A stretch of 12,533 nt of DNA from Acidimicrobiia bacterium. Its GTDB lineage: Bacteria; Actinomycetota; Acidimicrobiia; Acidimicrobiales; CATQHL01. A program made the translations under genes and the position numbers. Location of the stretch: positions 1-12,533 of the forward strand of contig JAGWAK010000084.1 in NCBI GenBank assembly GCA_021296435.1, read 5' to 3'. Within the stretch, counting starts at the first letter, position 1, and each line of letters opens with the position of its first letter. The notes under the pieces are model-generated. The model did no database searches, was not told the origin of the DNA, and saw nothing but the letters and a program-made list of their open reading frames with translations. Of the stretch, positions 6,078 through 12,192 are shown in pieces.

Positions 6078-6083
6078 ACTGTA
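6078..6083 (-). promoter_or_regulatory. Candidate -10 box TACAGT upstream of merR
   Basis: On the minus strand TACAGT lies 38 bases before the merR ATG, in a locally AT-richer patch (6070-6090) containing the direct repeat CTGTA at 6070-6074 and 6079-6083 on the plus strand. A start about seven bases on would give a leader of about 31 bases carrying the GGAGGG site. No convincing -35 is seen. The repeats could also be an operator. Confidence 0.3.
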
Positions 6084-6161
6084 CTGCAATTCGCGCCGGC
6101 CTGGGGATATCTCCCCCTGCCTCCTGCCCACCCCCGCCCGGGCAGCCACCAACGGGGTCCA

Positions 6162-6195
6162 AGTCCGGATCGACTACGAAGGCGAGAGCCGGACT
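6162..6195. repeat. Inverted repeat in the spacer between merR and the bifunctional nuclease gene
   Basis: AGTCCGG (6162-6168) and CCGGACT (6189-6195) are perfect 7-base inverted arms around 20 bases. The pair sits in the 187-base spacer downstream of the nuclease gene and upstream of merR. It could be a regulator site or a transcript hairpin; there is no T run. The rest of 6040-6226 shows nothing else I can support apart from the candidate -10 box. Confidence 0.3.
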
Positions 6196-6226
6196 CAATA
6201 CCGGCGGCCCCCGACCCGGACAGCGG

Positions 6227-6745
6227 TCAGGACTCGAAGTCCTCGGGCCGGACGGTGTCGATGAACTCGCGGAACTGCTCGACCACCTCGTCGGGATCCT
6301 GCGCTTCTTCCGGTTCGTCGTCGGTGGACTCCTCGGCGTCGCTCCGCTCCCGGTAGCCGGCGTCCGCCAGCACCTCCTCGGCGGCGAAGATGGGGGCACC
6401 GCAGCGCACCGCCACGGCGATCGCGTCGGAAGGGCGGCACGACACCCGCTGCGTCTGGCCGTTCTCCCCCAGTTCCAACTCGGCGAAGAACGTCTTGTCG
6501 CGCAGCTCGGTCACCAGGACCCGCAGCAGCGCCACACCCATGTGCTCGAGAATGACCTTGATGAGATCGTGCGTCATGGGGCGCGGCACTTCGACACCCT
6601 CGAGTGCCAGCGCGATGGCCGTCGCCTCCGGCGCCCCGATGAAGATGGGCAGGAGCCGCGGATTCGGAGCCTGCTCGCGCAGAAGGAGGATCGGCGTATT
6701 GGTGGGCAACTCGATGCGCACACCGACCAAGTCCATCTCGATCAC
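6227..6745 (-). CDS. Bifunctional nuclease family protein (DUF151)
   Basis: A 172-residue member of the DUF151 / bifunctional nuclease (BFN) family; plant and thermophile members have DNase and RNase activity, while the actinobacterial role is not settled. Family marks are visible: PILLLREQAPNPRLLPIFIG near the N-terminus, EATAIALALEGVEVPRPMTHDL, then LIKVILEHMGVALLRVLVTE and VSCRPSDAIAVAVRCGAPIFA. The last 40 residues are acidic (EESTDDEPEEAQDPDEVV). Start choice is GTG 6745, which lies six bases after TATTGT and would be leaderless. An ATG three codons later (6736) is the alternative. The gene is separated from the upstream hpt stop by 47 bases and appears to have its own promoter. Confidence 0.92.
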   Translation of the reverse strand: MIEMDLVGVRIELPTNTPILLLREQAPNPRLLPIFIGAPEATAIALALEGVEVPRPMTHDLIKVILEHMGVALLRVLVTELRDKTFFAELELGENGQTQRVSCRPSDAIAVAVRCGAPIFAAEEVLADAGYRERSDAEESTDDEPEEAQDPDEVVEQFREFIDTVRPEDFES

Positions 6746-6751
6746 ACCCTG

Positions 6752-6757
6752 ACAATA
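6752..6757 (-). promoter_or_regulatory. Candidate -10 box TATTGT for leaderless transcription of the DUF151 gene
   Basis: On the minus strand the order is TATTGT, six bases (CAGGGT), then GTG 6745. That spacing would put the first transcribed base at or next to the start codon. No -35 is recognisable 15-18 bases upstream, which is common in actinobacteria. The same layout precedes pgsA and the SRAP gene. Confidence 0.5.
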
Positions 6758-6792
6758 GCCGCAGACCCACCCATCCCCCCTACCCGAGGGGC

Positions 6793-7407
6793 CTAGGACC
6801 GGCCGCCCGCCCGCAACCGATAGAGGGAATCTACGTAGGCGTCGGAGTCGCCTTGCAGGGCGCGACGATCCACGGCGCGCAAGTCGGGAAGGTTCCCGTA
6901 ACGACCCCGGTGCTCGAGCCCGTAACCGACGAGGAAGGAGTCATCCACCGTGAAGCCCACATAGCGCGGCTCCAGTGGAAGGACCCGCCGGACCTGGCGA
7001 TCCGCCAGCGTGCAGACCTCGACGCTGAGCGGAGCGCGGCGGCGCAGCTCGTCGCAGAGGAAGCCCACGCTGAGTCCGCTGTCCACGATCCCTTCCACCA
7101 GCAGGACGTGGCGCCCGCCGATGTCGATATCCAGGTCACGGGTGATCCGTACCCGCCCGGAGTTGGGGGCGAAGCGGGAGATCGCCAGGAAGTCGATCTC
7201 GGAGTCCACGCGCAATGTGCGTGCCAGGTCGGCCAGGAACGGCAGGCACCCCCGGAGCACACCCACGAGGACGAGGGCGTCGCCGTCGCCCAGGCGGGCC
7301 GCGTAGTCCGACGAGATGGCCGCCCCGAGCGCGTGCACCCGCTCGGCGATGCTGCTCCGGTCGTAGGTGGCGCCCCCGGCGGGGCGCGCCGGGGTCGCCG
7401 GTGCCAC
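6793..7407 (-). CDS. hpt: Hypoxanthine phosphoribosyltransferase-like protein with altered active-site residues
   Basis: Type I phosphoribosyltransferases of this family join PRPP to hypoxanthine or guanine in purine salvage. The protein has 204 residues from GTG 7407, which lies two bases after the TGA of the upstream merR gene. Family blocks are LVGVLRGCLPFLADLAR (46-63), IDFLAISRF (71-79), VRITRDLDIDIGGRHVLLVE (86-105) and YVGFTVDDSFLVGYGLE. Several usual catalytic positions differ. The PRPP-loop acidic pair is Glu105-Gly106 instead of Glu-Asp. The Lys of the CTLLDK motif is Arg (CTLADR). The Asp of GYGxD is Glu (GYGLE). The loop-general Asp109 is kept. These positions are aligned from memory of E. 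coli and human enzymes. The enzyme may still work, or may have a changed substrate. It sits inside the ftsR-BFN pair, probably translated from the upstream transcript. Confidence 0.87.
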   Translation of the reverse strand: MAPATPARPAGGATYDRSSIAERVHALGAAISSDYAARLGDGDALVLVGVLRGCLPFLADLARTLRVDSEIDFLAISRFAPNSGRVRITRDLDIDIGGRHVLLVEGIVDSGLSVGFLCDELRRRAPLSVEVCTLADRQVRRVLPLEPRYVGFTVDDSFLVGYGLEHRGRYGNLPDLRAVDRRALQGDSDAYVDSLYRLRAGGRS

Positions 7408-7409
7408 GC

Positions 7410-8132
7410 TCAGCCGAGGTTCTGCAGCGTGCGCCGTACGAGCGCCTCGCGGAGCGAGGACGCCAGCGCGGCCTGCGTCGCAAGCAGCTCGCGTGCCCGG
7501 CGCTGGGCGTCGGCACCGCCGGCCTGCAGGACCCGCTGCACCGCCGGCACCGAGAGGTCCATCTCCCGGTCCACCGAGGCCTTGAAGATCCGCAGATGCC
7601 GCGGTTCCAGACCCTGGTCGAACATCTGCCGGGCGATGCGCGCCACCTCCAGAGCCTGCGCGTCGTAGAAGTCGATGTCGGCGGCCGGGCGCGGCACCAG
7701 GAGGCCGTAACGAGTCAGCTCCCGCGCCTGGGACAGACTCAGCCCGCTGGCGTTGGCGAGCTGCGGCAGGGTCATGCCCGTCCCGGCCGGCGCCGGCGCC
7801 GGCGGGGGCGGGGCGAGGCGCCGGACCCTGTCGCTGACGTCTACGTCGGGCAGTCGTTCGGCCTCCTCTTCGACGCGGGCGCTCCACTCCACGTCGGCCA
7901 TACGCTCCCTGATGACCCGCAGCGGCAGGAAGTTCTCCCGCTGCTGGTTCAGGATCCAGCGCAGCTTGGCCACGTCGGTGCGGGAGTACTTCCGGTACCC
8001 CTTGGCCGTGCGGTGCGGCGCGATCAGACCCTGGCTCTCGAGGAATCGCAGCTTGGAGACCGACACGTCGGGAAAGTCGCTGCGCAGCCCGTTGACGACC
8101 TCGCTGATGCCCGCCAGTGGTTCCTCAGCCAC
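7410..8132 (-). CDS. ftsR: FtsR-like MerR-family transcriptional regulator (Rv1828 family)
   Basis: A 240-residue MerR protein with the two-part architecture of FtsR / Rv1828. The N-terminal winged helix has ISEVVNGLRSDFPDVSVSKL, FLESQGLI and TAKGYRKYSRTDVAKLRWIL, followed by NFLPLRVIRERM. A Pro/Ala linker (about 107-118) separates a second helical domain (LPQLANASGLSLSQARELTR, YDAQALEVARIARQMFDQGL, EPRHLRIFKASVDREMDL). In Corynebacterium FtsR activates ftsZ and so ties division to growth; that role is carried over here by family and by the gcvH / BFN context. GTG 8132 overlaps the end of gcvH by 8 bases, so translation is probably coupled. The gene is followed two bases later by hpt. Confidence 0.88.
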   Translation of the reverse strand: MAEEPLAGISEVVNGLRSDFPDVSVSKLRFLESQGLIAPHRTAKGYRKYSRTDVAKLRWILNQQRENFLPLRVIRERMADVEWSARVEEEAERLPDVDVSDRVRRLAPPPPAPAPAGTGMTLPQLANASGLSLSQARELTRYGLLVPRPAADIDFYDAQALEVARIARQMFDQGLEPRHLRIFKASVDREMDLSVPAVQRVLQAGGADAQRRARELLATQAALASSLREALVRRTLQNLG

Positions 8133-8517
8133 CGGCGAACCTCGTGTAGGCCGCGCCGTCCATCAGTTCGTCGAAGTGGGCAGCGTCCTCGGGCGCCAGG
8201 AGGCACAGCCAGCCGTCACCGTACGGGTCACTGTTGAGAACCGCCGGGGTCTCGGCCAGCAGCCCGTTGACGGCCACGACCCGACCCGCCAGCGGTGCGT
8301 AGAGTTCGCTGGTCGCCTTGCGGGCCTCGATCTCCGCCATCAGGTCGCCCGCGGCGAGCCGGCTCCCCGGGGCCGGCAGGTCGACGAACTCCACCTCACC
8401 GAGCAGATCCTGACCGAAGTCGGTGAGGCCGACGCGCACGAGGTTGGGCTGCCCCTCACCCTCCTGCGCCACCCAGCCGTGATCGGTGGAGTACCGGAGC
8501 AGTTCGGGAACGTTCAC
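8125..8517 (-). CDS. gcvH: Glycine cleavage system H protein
   Basis: GcvH carries the lipoyl arm that shuttles the methylamine intermediate between the P, T and L proteins of glycine cleavage. At 130 residues it has normal length. Seen in sequence: the N-terminal LRYSTDHGWVAQEG, the central VGLTDFGQDLLGEVEFVDLP, and the lipoylation site EARKATSELYAP with Lys67 in the canonical place. VNGLLAETPAVLNSDPYGDG and WLCLLAPED follow. GTG 8517 has no ribosome binding site. It overlaps by four bases (GTGA) the stop of a 15-codon upstream frame that could deliver ribosomes to it. The gene heads the run gcvH-ftsR-hpt. No other glycine cleavage gene is in the window. Confidence 0.93.
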   Translation of the reverse strand: MNVPELLRYSTDHGWVAQEGEGQPNLVRVGLTDFGQDLLGEVEFVDLPAPGSRLAAGDLMAEIEARKATSELYAPLAGRVVAVNGLLAETPAVLNSDPYGDGWLCLLAPEDAAHFDELMDGAAYTRFAGG

Positions 8518-8561
8518 CGGGGATTTTGCGTGTCCACGAGTCGCCGCGTCCGCTGCGCCAT
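8514..8561 (-). CDS. Possible 15-codon leaderless upstream ORF coupled to gcvH
   Basis: ATG 8561 opens MAQRTRRLVDTQNPR and stops at TGA 8516-8514, overlapping the gcvH GTG as GTGA. TAGCGT on the minus strand ends seven bases before the ATG, the same layout as other likely leaderless starts here. gcvH has no Shine-Dalgarno sequence, so translation of this short frame would explain how ribosomes reach it. The peptide itself is Arg-rich and unrecognised. It may simply be a leader, or chance. Confidence 0.35.
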   Translation of the reverse strand: MAQRTRRLVDTQNPR

Positions 8562-8568
8562 CAACTTC

Positions 8569-8574
8569 ACGCTA
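8569..8574 (-). promoter_or_regulatory. Candidate -10 box TAGCGT upstream of gcvH
   Basis: TAGCGT on the minus strand, seven bases before ATG 8561 and 51 bases before the gcvH GTG. The same hexamer precedes the SRAP gene. A weaker alternative is CAAAAT (8523-8528), five bases before the gcvH GTG, which would make gcvH itself leaderless. Confidence 0.4.
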
Positions 8575-8622
8575 GCCCACCCACAAACCGGCTCCCGCCA
8601 TCGACGGCACCCGGCAACGCCC

Positions 8623-9234
8623 TCAGCGCTCCGCAACAGGCGGCGCGCCGGGCGCCGGGGGCGATGACTCGGCGAGGGCGCGGCGACCAGCCAGCACGTA
8701 GAGGTACGCCCCGTACCAGGCGACGGCGAGCGACGGGATGCCCCACACCCAGCCGGCGATGGTCCAGCCGCCCGCTCCGGGAATGTCGGCCTGCCCCAGC
8801 AGGAACAGCGGGAACGCGAACATGAGGCCGAAGCTGCCGGCCTTGCCCCAGGCGTTCACGCCCAGCCACCCAAGGCGCCGGGAGGCCAGCACCAGGGTGC
8901 CGGTCGAGAGCCCGAACTCCCGGACGAGCGCGATGATCCCGAACCACAGGGCCACGTCACCACTGACGAGCATGGAGATCACCGCCGCGAAGAACATGAA
9001 CCGGTCGGTGACGGGATCCAGGATGGCTCCCAATTCGGTCGCCTGGTCCAGACGCCGCGCCAGGTAGCCGTCCACGAAGTCGCTGGCGCCCAGCGCCCCC
9101 AGCAGAATCCCCGCGGCGAGGCGGCTCTCAAGACCGAACAGCAGCCAGCAGAAAATCGGTATGCAGCCCAGCCGCAGCACCGTGACCAGGTTGGGAATGG
9201 TCCAGATCTGGTGGCGCAGGCTCTCGGGTACCAC
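8623..9234 (-). CDS. pgsA: CDP-alcohol phosphatidyltransferase, PgsA type (phosphatidylglycerophosphate synthase-like)
   Basis: A membrane enzyme that transfers a phosphatidyl group from CDP-diacylglycerol to an alcohol, for PgsA glycerol-3-phosphate. The 203-residue protein begins at GTG 9234 (VVPESLRHQIWTIPNLVTVL). The family signature D-x2-DG-x2-AR-x8-G-x3-D-x3-D is complete: Asp52, Asp55-Gly56, Ala59-Arg60, Gly69, Asp73 and Asp77. About five or six hydrophobic segments follow the usual pattern (for example ILLGALGAS, FMFFAAVISMLV, FGLMFAFPLFLLG, TIAGWVWGIPSLAVAW), and the C-terminus is Pro-rich and polar. The NLVTxLR motif and size favour PgsA over cardiolipin or inositol-phosphate synthases, but the acceptor cannot be fixed from sequence. 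The start is six bases after TACTCT and probably leaderless. It lies divergent to the HIT gene. Confidence 0.88.
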   Translation of the reverse strand: MVPESLRHQIWTIPNLVTVLRLGCIPIFCWLLFGLESRLAAGILLGALGASDFVDGYLARRLDQATELGAILDPVTDRFMFFAAVISMLVSGDVALWFGIIALVREFGLSTGTLVLASRRLGWLGVNAWGKAGSFGLMFAFPLFLLGQADIPGAGGWTIAGWVWGIPSLAVAWYGAYLYVLAGRRALAESSPPAPGAPPVAER

Positions 9235-9240
9235 GGCTGG

Positions 9241-9246
9241 AGAGTA
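9241..9246 (-). promoter_or_regulatory. Candidate -10 box TACTCT for leaderless pgsA
   Basis: On the minus strand the order is TACTCT, six bases (CCAGCC), then GTG 9234. It shares two bases with a plus-strand TACCGT (9245-9250) that could serve the divergent HIT gene, so the two promoters would overlap back to back. Confidence 0.5.
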
Positions 9247-9285
9247 CCGTGCGGTCCACGACTCCGAGCAGAGCGGGAGGACTCG

Positions 9286-9690
9286 ATGGCGACCCTCTTC
9301 ACACGGATCCTGAACGGCGAGTTGCCGGGGCACTTCGTCTGGCGCGACGAGCGCTGCGCCGTGTTCCTGTCGATCAACCCGCTCACCGCGGGCCACTCGC
9401 TGGTTGTTCCCGTCGCCGAGGTGGACCATTGGCTGGATCTGGACGTCGAGATCAACGTGCATCTCACCGCGGTGGCCCACCGGGTGGGGCGGGCCATCAT
9501 GGAGACGTTCGGCACCGAGCGTGTCGCCACCGTGATGGCGGGCTTCGAGGTGCCGCACGTTCATCTGCATGTCTTCGGCGCCAACTCCATGGCGGACCTG
9601 GACTTCGCCAACGCGGCGGCGAGCGTCGATCAGTCGGAGCTGGCCGCCAACGCGGCGCGGGTGCGGGAAGCTCTGGAAGGCGAGGACTGA
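9286..9690 (+). CDS. HIT-family protein (histidine triad nucleotide hydrolase/transferase)
   Basis: HIT proteins hydrolyse or transfer nucleoside monophosphates from phosphoramidates, dinucleoside polyphosphates and similar substrates. ATG 9286 has GGGAGG 6 bases upstream, which excludes the longer in-frame extension from 9211. At 134 residues it is typical of bacterial HinT-like members. Seen in order: TLFTRILNGELPG, the RDERCAVFLSINPLTAGHSL region with VVPVAEV, and the triad motif VPHVHLHVFG carrying three alternating His near residue 90. The C-terminal helix is SELAANAARVREALEGED. It is transcribed divergently from pgsA (51 bases apart), with TACCGT at 9245-9250 as a possible -10. It ends three bases from the end of the convergent DUF2079 gene. 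The physiological substrate is not known. Confidence 0.93.
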   Translation: MATLFTRILNGELPGHFVWRDERCAVFLSINPLTAGHSLVVPVAEVDHWLDLDVEINVHLTAVAHRVGRAIMETFGTERVATVMAGFEVPHVHLHVFGANSMADLDFANAAASVDQSELAANAARVREALEGED

Positions 9691-9693
9691 AGG

Positions 9694-11355
9694 TCAGGTG
9701 CCGGGCGCGGCGCTGACCGCTCCCGAGCCCGCATAGCGGTAGACCCGCACCTGCTCGGCGGCGAAGACCCGCTCCCAGCCCCGCTGGCGGAGCGTGGTGT
9801 CGAAGCGCTCGACCTCCAGGGAGTCCGAGCCCCACTGGCCGGCCGAGGCGAGATCCAGGGCGATCCATCCCACACCCTCGACGGCCGACTGGGCGGCGGC
9901 GCGTGCGGTGGATCCCGCCGTCTCCAGTTCGAACAGCACGTTCCGCTCCGCCAGCAGCGGCAGCAGCTGCGGCGAGGCGCGCACGGCGGCGTCGTCGGGA
10001 ATCTGCTCGGTGGCCGCCAGCCGGTCAGCGTCGGCGGCGTCGCGCGTCCATTGCCAGGGCGTGTGGAAGGGCGAGCTGGCGGCGTCCCGCACGAAGAAGA
10101 TGACCGAGGCCAGCAGCAGCGTCACGACCAGGCGGCGGTTGACCCGCACGCGCCGCACCAGCATCGCCCCGGCACGGCGCAGGGCGAAGGTCGTTGCCAC
10201 CAGCACGAACACCGCCACCGGCACGGTCTCGGCCAGCAGGGCCTGTGGCGCGTCGGAGGCCAGTTGCACGACGAAGAAGGGCACCGCCGGCATGAGGTAG
10301 CGCAACTCGACGAGCGGCAGGAACAGCACCGGCGCCAGCAGGGTGACCATCAGCACAAAGTTCTCCTGGGTCACCAGGTTGCCGAGGAACACGTGCGGCT
10401 GACGCAGGATCCCCCAGATGACATCCGCGGTGCTGGAGTCGCCGTACTCCGCGTAGCGGGCGAGGTGGGGGAACTCGCCTCCGGCCAGCAGAGGCTGGAT
10501 GGTCTCGGTCGCCAGCAGCGACCACAGCAGCCCCACGAACGCCCAGATGAGCGCGGTGCGGGAGTGCCGTCCCGAGATTGCCAGCAGCGACCGACCCACC
10601 CGGGCCGGGACCCGCCACAGCGAGTGCTGGCGCTCCAGATCCTCGGTGCCGGTTGCTCGCGGGCGGAGCTCGGTCGCCAGGACCACACCGAGCACCAGCA
10701 CCATCCAACCGAGTTCCGAGCGGCACGCCAGTACCACCGCCACCAGCACCCCGAAGGGCGTCCAGCGGGCACCCAGCCCGTAGTAGACGGCGCCCAGCAG
10801 GGCGGGCACCGCCAGCGTCTCGGGATGGAAGCCGGAGAGGTTGGCGTTGTGCAGCGCGGCATAGGCGGCGTAGGCCAGCGCCACGGCCGCCGCGGGCGCC
10901 ACCTTCAGATCGGCACGGCGCCGGGCGATACGCCAAAGCGGCACGATCCCCAGCGCCAGGGCAGAGGCCTGGACCACCAGCACGGTGGTGGTGATCGGCA
11001 GCCAGCGCACCAGCACCGACAGCGGGTAGATGATGAACGCCCCGTTGCGGGCCAGGTAATCGCCGCCGACCAGCGTCGACTGGGGACGGAACCCCTCGCT
11101 CACCTGCCAGATGCTCTGGTTGAACAGCGCCAGTTCGGTTCCCGCCTGCAGCGAATGGGCACGGGTCAGCGCCAGGCCCGCCAGCACAGCGCCTCCGGCC
11201 AGAGCCATGATCCAGGGCAGGACACTGTCCACGACCGCGGTGTCCAGCCGGGCCTGCCATCGCAGGGTGGCCCGCTCGAGGCGCGATCGCCAGTCCTGCT
11301 GTGCCGGATGCGCCGGGACGGCGCCCAGAGTCACCGAGAGTCGGGCGCGCGCCAT
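9694..11355 (-). CDS. DUF2079 multi-pass membrane protein
   Basis: A 553-residue integral membrane protein. ATG 11355 lies 8 bases after the SRAP stop, with GAGGT just upstream. The N-terminal 50 residues are cytoplasmic and basic, followed by about ten hydrophobic segments (for example IMALAGGAVLAGLAL, VLVVQASALALGIVPLW, LGWMVLVLGVVLA, VLMVTLLAPVLFLPL). DUF2079 features I recognise are LFNQSIWQVSEGF, NANLSGFHPETLAVPALLGA, CRSELGWM and ELRYLMPAVPFFVVQLAS. The last 120 residues are soluble and probably extracytoplasmic (IPDDAAVRASPQLLPLLAER, then VGWIALDLAS and QRGWERVFAAEQVRVYR), a pattern shared with GT-C-fold glycosyltransferase-like proteins. The family has no established activity; a lipid-linked sugar transfer role is speculation from topology. 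It is translated in an operon behind the SRAP gene, perhaps by chance of location. Confidence 0.87.
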   Translation of the reverse strand: MARARLSVTLGAVPAHPAQQDWRSRLERATLRWQARLDTAVVDSVLPWIMALAGGAVLAGLALTRAHSLQAGTELALFNQSIWQVSEGFRPQSTLVGGDYLARNGAFIIYPLSVLVRWLPITTTVLVVQASALALGIVPLWRIARRRADLKVAPAAAVALAYAAYAALHNANLSGFHPETLAVPALLGAVYYGLGARWTPFGVLVAVVLACRSELGWMVLVLGVVLATELRPRATGTEDLERQHSLWRVPARVGRSLLAISGRHSRTALIWAFVGLLWSLLATETIQPLLAGGEFPHLARYAEYGDSSTADVIWGILRQPHVFLGNLVTQENFVLMVTLLAPVLFLPLVELRYLMPAVPFFVVQLASDAPQALLAETVPVAVFVLVATTFALRRAGAMLVRRVRVNRRLVVTLLLASVIFFVRDAASSPFHTPWQWTRDAADADRLAATEQIPDDAAVRASPQLLPLLAERNVLFELETAGSTARAAAQSAVEGVGWIALDLASAGQWGSDSLEVERFDTTLRQRGWERVFAAEQVRVYRYAGSGAVSAAPGT

Positions 11356-11363
11356 CGGTGACC

Positions 11364-12044
11364 TCAGGGAGCGAGAGGTTCGATGAGGTGAGGGCTCTTT
11401 CGGCGCGGGTTGTTGACCTCCCGGCTGACCGGATGGAAGGTGAACAACTTCGACGGGGCCGGCACCAGCAGGTCCCCGAGCGCCGAGGCGTCGTCGCAGT
11501 CGGGGTCGAGCCATTGCTCCCAGGCGCTCGGCGGCAGCACGATCGGCATCCGATCGTGCACCGCGGCGATGCGCTCGTTGGCGGGGCCGGTGATGATCGT
11601 CGTGGAGCGCACGGGATCGCCCTCGGGGCGCCTCCAGCGTTCCCAGAGCCCGGCGAAGGCGAGCGGTTCCCCGTCGACCCGGTGGATGTACATGGGCTGG
11701 CGGTGTCGCTCCCCCGGGATCGGCACCCACTCGTAGAAGCCGTCGGCGGGGACGATGCAGCGCCGCGCCCGGAAGGGACGGCGGTAGGCCTTGGATTCCG
11801 CCACGGTCTCGGAGCGGGCGTTGATCATGCGGTTACCGATCTTGGCGTCGGAGGCCCACGGCGGGATCAAACCCCAGCGCAGGGTGGCGAGCGTCCGGAG
11901 CCCTTCGTTCACCACAACGGCGTACACGTCGTTCGTCGGTGCCACGTTGTAGCTGGGCTCCAAGCCGACGTCGGCACCGAGTTCCGCCCCGAAATAGGCG
12001 GCTACATCGGTAGCCGGACTCGTCGAAACGAAGCGCCCACACAC
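11364..12044 (-). CDS. SRAP-domain protein (HMCES/YedK family), abasic-site DNA-protein crosslinker
   Basis: SRAP proteins cross-link covalently through their N-terminal Cys to abasic sites in single-stranded DNA and shield them during replication; some also have autoproteolytic activity. At 226 residues the length is normal. The start is GTG 12044 followed directly by TGT, giving the essential Cys2 (MCGRFV) after Met removal. The other catalytic marks are present: the NVAPT loop (33-37), N75-A-R77 in RMINARSET, Glu105 in ADGFYEW and His163 in AVHDRMP. The C-terminus ends with the family's VSREVNNPRRKSP block. The next start codon upstream or downstream would lose Cys2, so the GTG is firm. 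It begins six bases after TAGCGT and is probably leaderless. DUF2079 follows in the same transcript. Confidence 0.95.
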   Translation of the reverse strand: MCGRFVSTSPATDVAAYFGAELGADVGLEPSYNVAPTNDVYAVVVNEGLRTLATLRWGLIPPWASDAKIGNRMINARSETVAESKAYRRPFRARRCIVPADGFYEWVPIPGERHRQPMYIHRVDGEPLAFAGLWERWRRPEGDPVRSTTIITGPANERIAAVHDRMPIVLPPSAWEQWLDPDCDDASALGDLLVPAPSKLFTFHPVSREVNNPRRKSPHLIEPLAP

Positions 12045-12050
12045 GCCGCA

Positions 12051-12056
12051 ACGCTA
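12051..12056 (-). promoter_or_regulatory. Candidate -10 box TAGCGT for the SRAP gene
   Basis: On the minus strand the order is TAGCGT, six bases (TGCGGC), then GTG 12044. The start codon here is fixed by the need for Cys2, so this is the firmest example of the TANNNT-N6-start layout in the window. A TTGTCG 15 bases upstream (12072-12077) is a possible, slightly close -35. Confidence 0.5.
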
Positions 12057-12126
12057 CCTGCCAGCCGGGGGCGACAAGCGATGCCGCGCCGTGCCGCCAG
12101 GGGTTCCGGGCCGCCCGGCGCCGCTG

Positions 12127-12163
12127 AAAAAAAGCTCGTGCCCCGGATCGGACCGGGGCACGA
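12127..12163 (-). terminator. Rho-independent terminator of the Dyp-type peroxidase gene
   Basis: Perfect 11 bp stem, TCGTGCCCCGG (12136-12146) with CCGGGGCACGA (12153-12163), around a 6-base loop. Read on the minus strand it is followed after two bases by seven T (plus-strand A run 12127-12133). It lies 29 bases beyond the TAA of the peroxidase gene and insulates it from the SRAP promoter. Confidence 0.92.
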
Positions 12164-12192
12164 ACTGGTTACTGAGACTGCTGCGTCGACGC

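Noticed and set aside
6777..6791. CCCCT/AGGGG hairpin after hpt as a terminator
   Set aside because: Five pairs with no T run on the minus strand; could be chance in a C-rich stretch.
6029..6796. 255-codon plus-strand frame over the DUF151 gene
   Set aside because: The minus-strand frame has unmistakable DUF151 family blocks; the plus-strand product is unrecognisable and low in complexity.
7215..8237. 340-codon plus-strand frame over the merR and hpt genes
   Set aside because: Antisense shadow of two well-recognised proteins.
10051..11361. 436-codon plus-strand frame rich in His/Gln/Arg
   Set aside because: Antisense to the DUF2079 gene, whose reading shows clear membrane segments; composition is that of a shadow frame.
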